Part shown: in pieces, positions 8,649-16,827 of the stretch
Numbering within the stretch: the stretch's first letter is position 1
Layout of the letters: the number at the start of each line of letters is the position of its first letter
Source of the DNA: JBBQHM01 sp038323965
Lineage (GTDB): Bacteria > Verrucomicrobiota > Verrucomicrobiia > Chthoniobacterales > UBA10450
Direction of reading: 5' to 3'
Length of the DNA stretch: 35,530 bases
NCBI GenBank assembly: GCA_038323965.1
Contig: JBBQHM010000013.1
Location: forward strand, 1-35,530
Translations under genes and position numbers: made by a program
Notes under the pieces: model-generated
What the model was told of the DNA's origin: nothing
Database searches by the model: none
Seen by the model: the letters and a program-made list of their open reading frames with translations, nothing else

Positions 8649-9398
8649 ATGACCGCCCCGAGTTTTATGACGCGCGATGTGCGGCTGAGTCAGTGCCGGT
8701 TCTACGATCTGCTTGTCCACATCTTCGTAGTGATACTGTTGGTATCGAATCTCGTCGGCCAGAAGATCTGCGTTCTTCCCTTCATCAACCTCGGCGGTCA
8801 CGTCCCGCACATCAGCGGCGCTCAGCTGCTCTTTCCGCTTACCTACATTTTCGCCGACGTCTTTACCGAGGTCTACGGCTACGGCGCGGCGCGACGCGCT
8901 ATCTGGATGGCGTTTTTCGCGAATGTCATCATGACGCTGATGGGAATCTTCGTGACCTGGTTTCCGGCCGCGCCGGAGTTTCGCAACCAGGCTGCGTTCG
9001 AAGCAGTGTTCTATACCGTCCCTCGCTTCGTCATTGGCAGCCTCGTCGCCTTCTGGCTGGGGGAATTCACCAATTCCTACACCCTCGCGAAGATGAAGGT
9101 CTGGACTGATGGCAAATGGCTCTGGACGCGCTTCGTCGGCTCCACTGTCACCGGTCAATTTGTGGATACCGTCACCATCATGCTGATCGCATTCGGCGGC
9201 CGCGAATCATGGGCCACGATCGGCAGCCTGATCTTCTGGGGCTACAGCTTTAAAGTGATTTATGAAATCTGCGTGATTCCGCTGTCCTACGTGGTCGTGA
9301 ACGCCCTGAAACGCGCCGAGGGAGTCGATGCGTTCGACAAGGAAACCAATTTCAATCCCTTTGCGCGCGAGCGTGACCGAAGCGCCGTGGCGGTATGA
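8649..9398 (+). CDS. yhhQ: Queuosine precursor transporter (YhhQ/VUT family)
   Basis: A 249-aa integral membrane protein of the ECF-like VUT family, which imports queuosine precursors (preQ0/preQ1 or queuine) for tRNA modification. Visible hydrophobic helices include YDLLVHIFVVILLVSNLV, QLLFPLTYIFADVFTEVYGYG (with the family D-x-x-x-E-x-Y-G-Y motif) and WMAFFANVIMTLMGIFV. Further on are GSLVAFWLGEFTNSYTLAKMK and WTRFVGSTVTGQFVDTVTI, both characteristic of the family. No clear Shine-Dalgarno precedes the ATG, and an in-frame ATG seven codons in is an alternative start. Its stop overlaps the next gene's start (ATGATG). Confidence 0.9.
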   Translation: MTAPSFMTRDVRLSQCRFYDLLVHIFVVILLVSNLVGQKICVLPFINLGGHVPHISGAQLLFPLTYIFADVFTEVYGYGAARRAIWMAFFANVIMTLMGIFVTWFPAAPEFRNQAAFEAVFYTVPRFVIGSLVAFWLGEFTNSYTLAKMKVWTDGKWLWTRFVGSTVTGQFVDTVTIMLIAFGGRESWATIGSLIFWGYSFKVIYEICVIPLSYVVVNALKRAEGVDAFDKETNFNPFARERDRSAVAV

Positions 9399-12300
9399 TG
9401 CGTAGGATTTTCGGAGCGAGCGTGAGCTTGCTTGCGCTCGCAATGGTCGCGCGCGGAGAAGAGCCAACTGATTACAGCGGCGCATTACGATGGCGAAATA
9501 TCGGGCCGCACCGTGGTGGCCGCACTCGCGCGGTCTGTGGGGTCCCGGCGAAACCCAACGTCTTCTACATGGCCCCGGTCAACGGAGGTTTGTTTAAGAG
9601 TGATGATTTCGGCAGAACATGGACACCGATTTTCGACGATCAACCGACCGGCTCCGTCGGCGCGCTGGCTGTTTCGATTTCAAATCCGGAAGTGATTTAT
9701 GTCGGCAGCGGCGAAGGATTGCATCGCCCTGATTTGTCGGTTGGAGATGGCATCTACAAATCGATCGATGGCGGCCGGAGTTGGTCGCATCTCGGGTTGC
9801 GCGATGGCCAGCAAATCGCGCAGATCGCGATCGATCCGCGAAATGCCGATCATCTCTTCGTCGCGGTCGCGGGTCATCCCTACGGGCCTAATGTTGAACG
9901 CGGGATTTTTCGTTCCTTCGACGGCGGCAAGTCGTTCGAAAAGGTTCTTTATAAAGACGAAAATATCGGCGCGTCCGACGTCCAGATCGACCCTAAAAAT
10001 CCCGATACCATTTACGCCGCCCTGTGGGAATCGCGCGAGGGGCCGTGGGAAAATAGCAGCTGGAGTGGACCGGGTGGCGGCATCTACAAGTCGACCGATT
10101 CGGGAAAGACCTGGCAACGGCTTGAGCAGGGTCTGCCGAGCGATGTAGTCCAAGCTAACATCGCGGTCGCACCGAGCTCCCCGAATATTGTCATTGCCGC
10201 TGTCCGGACTTTGACGGAGTCGAAGCTGTATCGCTCGGAGGACGCTGGCGGGACATGGAATATTGCGACGGAGGATCATCGACCGGGAGCTGGCATCGGG
10301 GGCGGGGATTTACCAGTAGTCCGGATCGATCCCATCGATCCGAAAGTCGTATATTCGGCGAGCGTCGTTTGTTGGAAATCGACTGACGGTGGCAGGAACT
10401 GGGAAGGCTGGCGGGGCGCGCCGGGCGGCGACGATTATCAGAACGTCTGGATCAATCCTAACGATTCGCAGATTATTCTGCTGGGGAGCGACCAGGGCGC
10501 CATCGTGACGGTGAATGGGGGAAGGAGCTGGAGTTCCTGGTATAACCAGTCGACCGCACAGCTTTACCATGTCAGCGCCGATAATGCGTTTCCCTACCGC
10601 CTTTATAGCGGGCAACAGGAAAGTGGTTCCGTGGGCATCGCGAGCCGGGGTGTTGATGGGGCGATCACATTCCGCGACTGGCATCCCGTTTCCGCCGAGG
10701 AGTATGGCTACGTCGTCGCTGATCCACTGGATCCGGATATTGTTTTTGGCGGAAAACTCACGCGCTTCGACCGACGCACCGGGCAGGCGCAGGACATTCT
10801 ACCGCTTCCGCTCCATCCGCCGGAATTTCGTCTGCTTCGGACCCAGCCTCTCCTCTTCTCCCCGCTTGACCCCCACCTTCTCTACTTCGCCGGGAGCACC
10901 CTGTGGAAGACGCGCGATCGGGGAGAAACCTGGGAGCAAATCAGCCCTGATTTAACGCGCAAAACCTACGAACTTCCGGAGTCGATCGGCAAATATCGGA
11001 GCGACCCCAGCGCCGATAAGAAACAGCGCGGCGTGATCTACACCATTGCGCCGTCACCGCTCGATTCGAATCGAATCTGGGCTGGCACCGACGACGGCCT
11101 GGTCCACGTCACGAGCGATGGCGGTAAAACGTGGAGCGACGTCACCCCTGCGCAGATCAGTGCGTGGCAGAAGATTTCGGTGATCGATGCCAGTCATTTC
11201 GACGCCAATACCGCCTACGCCGCAGTCAACACTCTGCGGGTCGACGATAATCGTCCGCACATTTATCGGACTAGCGACGCCGGTAAAAGCTGGACGGAAA
11301 TTATCCACGGCATCGCGGACGGACAGACGGTGAATGTCGTACGCGCAGACCCCCAGCGCCGCGGCTTGCTCTTTGCCGGAACAGAGCGGTCGGTCTATGT
11401 CTCGTTAGACGACGGGGCCAACTGGCAGTCGCTGCGTTTGAACATGCCGGCTAGTTCAATACGCGATTTAATCGTCAAGGACGACGATCTTGCCGTTGCC
11501 ACCCACGGTCGGGGTTTTTGGATTCTCGATAATATGACACCGCTGCGACAATCGCAGGCGGCACACGGGACGACGTTGCTGAAACCGCAGGTTGCCCTGC
11601 GGGTGCGATGGAATCTGAACACCGACACTCCGCTTCCGCCCGACGAGCCAGTTGGCGAAAATCCGCCGGACGGCGCGATGCTCGACTATCAACTGGAGGG
11701 CGATGCGGCGGGCGCAGTCACGCTCGAGATCAAAGACGGCCAGGGAGAATCTCTCCGGCGTTTTTCCAGCGATGACGCCCCCGCTGCGATTGATCCGAAA
11801 GAGATTGGCATTCCTCCCTACTGGGTTCGACCACCTCAGCGATTATCCGGGAAACGCGGCTTGCATCGGTTTCTTTGGGATCTGCATTACGCGCCGCTTG
11901 CCGGGATTGCTCCCGAGTTTCCGATCGCTGCCATCTATCGAAATACCGCGCCGCAGCCGACGTCTCCGTGGGCCATACCCGGGGAATATTCTGTTACGCT
12001 TACCGTCGGCGGAAAGGCTTTTACACAGCCGCTGACGGTAAAAATGGATCCGCGGGTAAAGACGTCGCCGGCGGATTTGAGAGAACAATTCGAGTTGGCG
12101 CAACGACTCTACGCAATTCGGCCGGCACTAGAAAAAATCGGGAACGCGTTGCAGCCGCTCAGCGAGTCGATTCAAAAAACGAGAGCAGTTGCCGGTCAGA
12201 AACCAGTCGCCGCCAAACTGGATCAGCTCGCGCAGAAGGTGATGCAATTTACGCCGCCCAATCCCCGGCGCGGGAGTCCCATAAGTCTCGATCTTTTGAG

Positions 12301-12499
12301 CAAAGTGCAGCGAACGTTTGATACGTTGCAGGAAGTCGATGGCGCTCCGAGGCCCTCCGTGAAGGCGGCAGTCGCGCAGCTCGAGCAATCCACCCCGGCA
12401 GTGATCGAACGCTGGCGGAAATTAATCGCGGAAGATCTCGTGACGACAAACCGCGAACTGAAAGCGTCTGGAATCGCAGAGATTCAGGTTAAGGAATAG
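9395..12499 (+). CDS. Secreted Asp-box (BNR/sortilin-like) beta-propeller protein
   Basis: A 1034-aa protein with an N-terminal signal peptide (MMRRIFGASVSLLALAMVARG). About eleven Asp-box-type motifs of the S/T-x-D-x-G-x-T/S-W kind are visible between roughly residues 70 and 680 (SDDFGRTW, SIDGGRSW, STDSGKTW, STDGGRNW, TSDGGKTW, TSDAGKSW and others), which indicates one or two BNR/VPS10-like propellers. The C-terminal 300 residues include a GEYSVTLTVGGKAF beta-sandwich segment and a helical tail, as in a widespread family annotated as glycosyl hydrolase or WD40/BNR-repeat protein. No catalytic residues can be assigned, so enzymatic activity is unproven. The start overlaps the transporter stop by 4 bp; the adjacent second ATG would also fit. 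Confidence 0.85.
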   Translation: MMRRIFGASVSLLALAMVARGEEPTDYSGALRWRNIGPHRGGRTRAVCGVPAKPNVFYMAPVNGGLFKSDDFGRTWTPIFDDQPTGSVGALAVSISNPEVIYVGSGEGLHRPDLSVGDGIYKSIDGGRSWSHLGLRDGQQIAQIAIDPRNADHLFVAVAGHPYGPNVERGIFRSFDGGKSFEKVLYKDENIGASDVQIDPKNPDTIYAALWESREGPWENSSWSGPGGGIYKSTDSGKTWQRLEQGLPSDVVQANIAVAPSSPNIVIAAVRTLTESKLYRSEDAGGTWNIATEDHRPGAGIGGGDLPVVRIDPIDPKVVYSASVVCWKSTDGGRNWEGWRGAPGGDDYQNVWINPNDSQIILLGSDQGAIVTVNGGRSWSSWYNQSTAQLYHVSADNAFPYRLYSGQQESGSVGIASRGVDGAITFRDWHPVSAEEYGYVVADPLDPDIVFGGKLTRFDRRTGQAQDILPLPLHPPEFRLLRTQPLLFSPLDPHLLYFAGSTLWKTRDRGETWEQISPDLTRKTYELPESIGKYRSDPSADKKQRGVIYTIAPSPLDSNRIWAGTDDGLVHVTSDGGKTWSDVTPAQISAWQKISVIDASHFDANTAYAAVNTLRVDDNRPHIYRTSDAGKSWTEIIHGIADGQTVNVVRADPQRRGLLFAGTERSVYVSLDDGANWQSLRLNMPASSIRDLIVKDDDLAVATHGRGFWILDNMTPLRQSQAAHGTTLLKPQVALRVRWNLNTDTPLPPDEPVGENPPDGAMLDYQLEGDAAGAVTLEIKDGQGESLRRFSSDDAPAAIDPKEIGIPPYWVRPPQRLSGKRGLHRFLWDLHYAPLAGIAPEFPIAAIYRNTAPQPTSPWAIPGEYSVTLTVGGKAFTQPLTVKMDPRVKTSPADLREQFELAQRLYAIRPALEKIGNALQPLSESIQKTRAVAGQKPVAAKLDQLAQKVMQFTPPNPRRGSPISLDLLSKVQRTFDTLQEVDGAPRPSVKAAVAQLEQSTPAVIERWRKLIAEDLVTTNRELKASGIAEIQVKE

Positions 12500-12617
12500 C
12501 GAGGCCAGCGTCGGCGGTGCAGGGTCCGCTTCGGGTAGCGCAGTTAAAACCCGAAATGATCGTGCGTATCATAAAGTCGCTCCATCGCGTTTATAAAAAC
12601 CATAACAGCAATAGCTT

Positions 12618-15074
12618 TTGGCGCATTTGCTGCTGCTCTTCCGCCGTGTGAGGCGCGGTCTTATTCGTATTTCGGGGAGCGCGATACTTTTGCTCGCGCT
12701 GAGCGCGCAGCTCGTTTCCGCCAAGAAAAATAAACTGCCGAAGTTCGCCGCTGACTTCGTTGAGCAATCGGTGCCGGTGACCATGATGCCCGGGCAACCC
12801 TATAATGTTTCGGTCACGATGAAAAATACCGGCGCTAGGAGCTGGAGCACCGGAACCGTCAAACTTGTCTCTCAAAATCCTTCGGGAAACACGACGTGGG
12901 GGGTGGGTCAGGTCGCTATGACAACGTCCAGTGCAGGTCCCGGACAGCAATCGACCTTCGGCTTTTCGGTGACATCGCCGATCGCTCTTGGCGATTACAA
13001 TTTCCAGTGGCGGCTCACGCAGTCGGGGTCCGCCTTCGGAAATCTTTCCGCGAACGCCGTGGTAAGTGTTACCACACCTTCACCATCTCCTCCACCATCG
13101 CCATCGCCATCACCTTCACCAACTCCGTCAGCAACGCCGACGCCTTCGCCGTCGCCCTCCACCGGAAGAGTAACGGTCTACATCGCGCACCTTCGCGCGC
13201 AGAGTGCGGGCGCTACCGGAAGCGGAACAGCCCTGCTACGCCTTGCGGCCGACGAAGGTTCCGCCACGGTTTCGTTCAACTACTCAAACCTCTCCTCGTC
13301 GGTTACCGGCGTTCATATTCACGGTCCGGCGAACCCCGGCCAGTCCGCCGGGATTCTGTTCGATGTCGACGCCGCGCCGCTTAGGCCGGATGGCACCTAT
13401 TTGTGGACATTCGTTCCCGTCGGTACAAATAGCGTCGCTGATATCGTAGGCGCCATTAAAGCAGGGCGGACCTATCTCAACGTCCACACCACGACGAATC
13501 CGACGGGCGAGATCACGGGATTTTTCAACCTCTCGGGCGGAAGCCAGAACGTCCCGGTTCCAACGCCTCCTCCGCCCCTGCCTACAGGGACGCCCACGGC
13601 CGAGGACGCCGGACGCTTTCTTAACCAATGCTCCAGTGGCGCGACCACATCGCTTGTCCAGAAAGTGCAGCAAATAGGCTTCTCCGCATTCCTGGACGAG
13701 CAATTCGCCATGCCGGCAACCTCGCACCTCGCGTTTTTAGATAGGCAATCCGTTCAGCCTCCCGGGCAGCAACAGACGAAAGACGCTTGGTGGACCATCA
13801 CCGTGACTGCGCCTGATCAAGTCCGTCAGCGACTAGCCTTCGCTCTCAGTGAGATCCTGGTGGTTTCTTTCAATAACGGAACTCTCTTCGATGAAGGAGT
13901 AGGAATGTCGGCATACTACGACATTTTGGCGAATGACTGCTTCGGCAACTACCGACAACTTCTGCAGGACGTCAGTCTTAGTCCCACCATGGGCATCTAC
14001 CTTGACATGTTGGGCAGCGATGTCGCAGATCCAAGCACGGGCAGTCATCCCAACGAGAATTATGCGCGTGAGCTGATGCAGCTTTTCACGATCGGGCTCT
14101 ACCGCTTGAACATCGACGGCAGCATTGCGGCTGATGCCGATGGATCACCGATCCCCACTTACAATCAGGCGGCCGTGAGTGGTCTGGCCGCGGCGTTGAC
14201 CGGCTGGACGTTTGCCGGTTCCAATGATTTTTACAATCCCACCCGCAACTATCGTAGTCCGATGGCCAGTTCTCCCGCGCACCATACCCCTGAGGCTAAG
14301 TCCATTCTGGATGGCGTGACGATCCCAGCGGGCCAAAGTCCGGAGCAGGATTTGCAGCAAGCGCTTGATGCGATTTTCGCGAATCCCAACGTTGGCCGCT
14401 TCATTGCCCGCGAACTGATCCAGCGCCTGGTCACGAGTAACCCAAGTCCAGGTTATCTTTATCGGGTCGCGGCTGTTTTTGATGACAACGGGCAGGGCAT
14501 ACGCGGCGATCTGAAGGCGGTCACGAAGGCTATTCTGCTCGATTACGACGCCCGCGGCGCTTCTAAAATTGGACAGGGTGCAGGGAAAGAAAAGGAACCG
14601 ATTCTTCGCCTGACGAGCCTTTATCGGGCAATCCCTTCTCATCCGGTCAATGGCTTGTTCTCAATCTACTTAAATCCGGAATTCGGAGAGGACCCACTCA
14701 CTTCACCGACGGTATTTAACTTCTTTTCGCCAGACTACGTTGCCCCGGGGGCGGTCGCGCTCGCTGGATTGACTAGTCCAGAATTGCAGATCACCACCGA
14801 GACGACCGTAGTTGAGCAGGCGAATACCATTTTCGCCGCTCTATTTTACCAGGACATCCCGCTGGACTTCACCCAGGAGTTAGCGCTTGCTGGCGATCCT
14901 GCGGGGCTGGTGGATCATCTCAATCTTTTGTTCATGAACGGGGCGATGTCATCCGGCATGCGAACGGTGCTCATTGATACGATCACCCAGCTACCCGCCG
15001 ATGATCCACCGGAACGCGTGCAGAGTGCACTTTGGCTGGTGCTTAACTCGCCGGAATTTGTCATGGAGAAATAA
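12618..15074 (+). CDS. Secreted DUF1800 protein with NBR1-Ig-like and CHRD modules
   Basis: An 818-aa exported protein with three modules. After a signal sequence ending near QLVSA comes an NBR1-type Ig-like domain (about 45-155; TMMPGQPYNVSVTMKNTGARSW). Next is a Pro/Ser/Thr linker (about 155-188) and a CHRD domain (about 188-310; GVHIHGP, AGRTYLNVHTTTNPTGEI). The C-terminal DUF1800 domain runs from about 335 to 818 (RLAFALSEILVVS, HPNENYARELMQLFTIGLY, ALTGWTF, HHTPEAKSILDGVTIPAG). The TTG at 12618 is the longest start; a GTG at 12648 (MRRGLIRISGS) gives a cleaner signal peptide and may be the true one. The DUF1501 gene follows 2 bp downstream. The function of DUF1800/DUF1501 pairs is not established. 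Confidence 0.88.
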   Translation: MAHLLLLFRRVRRGLIRISGSAILLLALSAQLVSAKKNKLPKFAADFVEQSVPVTMMPGQPYNVSVTMKNTGARSWSTGTVKLVSQNPSGNTTWGVGQVAMTTSSAGPGQQSTFGFSVTSPIALGDYNFQWRLTQSGSAFGNLSANAVVSVTTPSPSPPPSPSPSPSPTPSATPTPSPSPSTGRVTVYIAHLRAQSAGATGSGTALLRLAADEGSATVSFNYSNLSSSVTGVHIHGPANPGQSAGILFDVDAAPLRPDGTYLWTFVPVGTNSVADIVGAIKAGRTYLNVHTTTNPTGEITGFFNLSGGSQNVPVPTPPPPLPTGTPTAEDAGRFLNQCSSGATTSLVQKVQQIGFSAFLDEQFAMPATSHLAFLDRQSVQPPGQQQTKDAWWTITVTAPDQVRQRLAFALSEILVVSFNNGTLFDEGVGMSAYYDILANDCFGNYRQLLQDVSLSPTMGIYLDMLGSDVADPSTGSHPNENYARELMQLFTIGLYRLNIDGSIAADADGSPIPTYNQAAVSGLAAALTGWTFAGSNDFYNPTRNYRSPMASSPAHHTPEAKSILDGVTIPAGQSPEQDLQQALDAIFANPNVGRFIARELIQRLVTSNPSPGYLYRVAAVFDDNGQGIRGDLKAVTKAILLDYDARGASKIGQGAGKEKEPILRLTSLYRAIPSHPVNGLFSIYLNPEFGEDPLTSPTVFNFFSPDYVAPGAVALAGLTSPELQITTETTVVEQANTIFAALFYQDIPLDFTQELALAGDPAGLVDHLNLLFMNGAMSSGMRTVLIDTITQLPADDPPERVQSALWLVLNSPEFVMEK
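13078..13162 (+). repeat. Degenerate CCATCGCCATCGCC-type tandem repeat encoding a Pro/Ser linker
   Basis: Short 6-bp-phased CCATCG/CCTTCA units give alternating Pro-Ser/Thr residues between the NBR1-Ig-like and CHRD modules of the DUF1800 protein. This is an extended flexible linker and a likely hotspot for length variation. Confidence 0.75.
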
Positions 15075-15076
15075 TA

Positions 15077-16432
15077 GTGAGACCAACACGTAGAACATTC
15101 ATCCGTCAGGCGGCCTGCGCGGCGCTGGGAACCAGTGGACTGGTCAGCACCATCTGGGATCTGCGAAAGTTGAATGCGGCCACGCTCGGCGGCGACTATA
15201 AAGCGCTGGTCTGCCTCTACCTTTACGGTGGCAACGACGCGAATAACGTCCTCATGCCGCGAGACGTTAACGAGTATAACATCTATGCGGCCGCCCGCGG
15301 TAACCTCGCGATTCCACATGCGAGCCTACTCCCACTGGTATTATCCGCAGGGGATGGACGGCAGTACGGCTTCCATCCCGGCTTACCGGAGTTAACCAAC
15401 CTCTTTAACCAGGGTAAACTCACCATGGTGGCGAATGTTGGCACTCTAGTCGCGCCCACCACGCGTAACGACTACGTCAATGGCACGGCCGCAGTCCCCC
15501 AGAATCTTTTTTCGCACGAGGATCAATCCGTGCAGTGGATGACCAGTGTCCCGGACCGGGGAGACATACGGACGGGGTGGGGCGGCCGCGCCGCCGACCT
15601 CGTCGCTTCGCTAAACGGAAATTCCCAGGTCTCGATGTCGCTGTCTGTCGCAGGAACGAATACCTTCGAAGTAGGGAACACGGTGGTTCCTTATCTTATT
15701 TCGCCCGATGGAAGCCTCGGTTTAAGAGGAGTAGGTGGAAGTAGTAACGATAACATTCGGATCGATGGCTTTAAAAAGCTCCTGGCGCTGCCTCACAATA
15801 AGCTTTTTGAGGCCGTTTACTCGGACACCATGACTCGATCGATTGCCGAGAACGAAGTGCTCAGTAGTGCGCTGGCCGGCGTGCCGCCCATCAACACTAT
15901 TTTCCCTGCCAGTGAGCTAGGACGACAGCTCGCGATGATCGCGAAACTTATCGCCGCGCGCAACAACCTCGGCATGCGCCGGCAAATCTTTTTCTGTGCT
16001 GTAGGCGGATACGATACCCACGGGGACCAGCTCGGTGCGCAGGCCGGACTATTAGCCGAGCTGAGCACCGCAATGAGCGCCTTTTACGGAGCGACTAGCG
16101 AATTGGGAGTCGAGCAATCCGTGACCACCTTCACCGCATCGGATTTCGGGAGAACTCTCCCGACCAATGGTGGAGGCAGTGACCACGGATGGGGTAGTCA
16201 CCAGTTTGTGATGGGTGGCGCAGTGCGCGGGAATCAACTTTACGGAACATTTCCGACCCTGGCGGTCAACGGTCCGGACGACACCGAGGATGGTCGCTGG
16301 ATACCGACCACCAGCGTGGATGAGTTCTCGGCGACAATCGCGCGCTGGTTCGGCGTTTCCGACAGCCAGATGTCGACCGTATTTCCTAACATAGGAAGGT
16401 TCGCGCGTCCCAACCTTGGATTCCTTGGATAG
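15077..16432 (+). CDS. Tat-exported DUF1501 protein
   Basis: A 451-aa protein starting with GTG 2 bp after the DUF1800 stop. The N-terminus carries a twin-arginine signal (RRTFIRQ followed by a hydrophobic stretch to about residue 27), so export of a folded protein is expected. The DUF1501 body shows YKALVCLYLYGGNDANNVLMP, QYGFHPGLPEL, LFSHEDQSVQWM, FFCAVGGYDTHGDQ, FTASDFGRTLPTNGGGSDHGWGSHQFVMGG and a SATIARWFGV end. The family has an alkaline-phosphatase/sulfatase-like fold and is almost always encoded beside DUF1800. The substrate is unknown. Coupling to the upstream gene suggests a stoichiometric envelope or extracellular pair. Confidence 0.92.
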   Translation: MRPTRRTFIRQAACAALGTSGLVSTIWDLRKLNAATLGGDYKALVCLYLYGGNDANNVLMPRDVNEYNIYAAARGNLAIPHASLLPLVLSAGDGRQYGFHPGLPELTNLFNQGKLTMVANVGTLVAPTTRNDYVNGTAAVPQNLFSHEDQSVQWMTSVPDRGDIRTGWGGRAADLVASLNGNSQVSMSLSVAGTNTFEVGNTVVPYLISPDGSLGLRGVGGSSNDNIRIDGFKKLLALPHNKLFEAVYSDTMTRSIAENEVLSSALAGVPPINTIFPASELGRQLAMIAKLIAARNNLGMRRQIFFCAVGGYDTHGDQLGAQAGLLAELSTAMSAFYGATSELGVEQSVTTFTASDFGRTLPTNGGGSDHGWGSHQFVMGGAVRGNQLYGTFPTLAVNGPDDTEDGRWIPTTSVDEFSATIARWFGVSDSQMSTVFPNIGRFARPNLGFLG

Positions 16433-16461
16433 TCACGCGACCTGCGAATTACCGAAAGAGT

Positions 16462-16746
16462 GTGAATAGAATAGAAGCATTGATCGACGTGATTGCGCTG
16501 TCCCATCATTGCCACGCCGAACACGTTGGTTCAACGCTTGTGACCACTTCTATCGGAGGTCAACGCGTGTGGGAGGGCCTAGTGGACGTATTTAGCGTGG
16601 TTGGCCATCCTCAGGCGGAACGCGCCTACGGATGGTCCTATCTCCATGGTGGTTTCCCACGCTTCGTGACTTCGCTCCAGATTCCTCCGATCAAATCCGC
16701 GGAAGCCGCTGTCCTTACCGCAATTAAAAGCGGTCAAATGAGTTAA
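16462..16746 (+). CDS. Small conserved-looking hypothetical protein
   Basis: A 94-aa frame starting with GTG, 29 bp after the DUF1501 stop. No family is recognised with certainty. The sequence looks like a real folded protein: an amphipathic N-terminal helix (NRIEALIDVIALS), alternating beta-like segments (GSTLVTTSIGGQRVWEGLVDVFSV), aromatic turns (YGWSYLHGG) and a C-terminal helix (SAEAAVLTAIKS). It lacks a signal peptide and membrane segments. It converges with the dlt operon. No overlapping gene competes for this stretch. Confidence 0.55.
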   Translation: MNRIEALIDVIALSHHCHAEHVGSTLVTTSIGGQRVWEGLVDVFSVVGHPQAERAYGWSYLHGGFPRFVTSLQIPPIKSAEAAVLTAIKSGQMS

Positions 16747-16827
16747 ACCTTGGCGATTCCTTCTCCGCAAACAAAGGCCGCGCTCTACTGTGCCGGAATC
16801 TGTTCGTTGTAACCTAAATTCCTTTCC

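Noticed and set aside
8544..9158. Minus-strand open frame of 204 codons
   Set aside because: It is antisense to the queuosine transporter gene, whose helices and motifs are clear; the translation is charged and repetitive without a domain.
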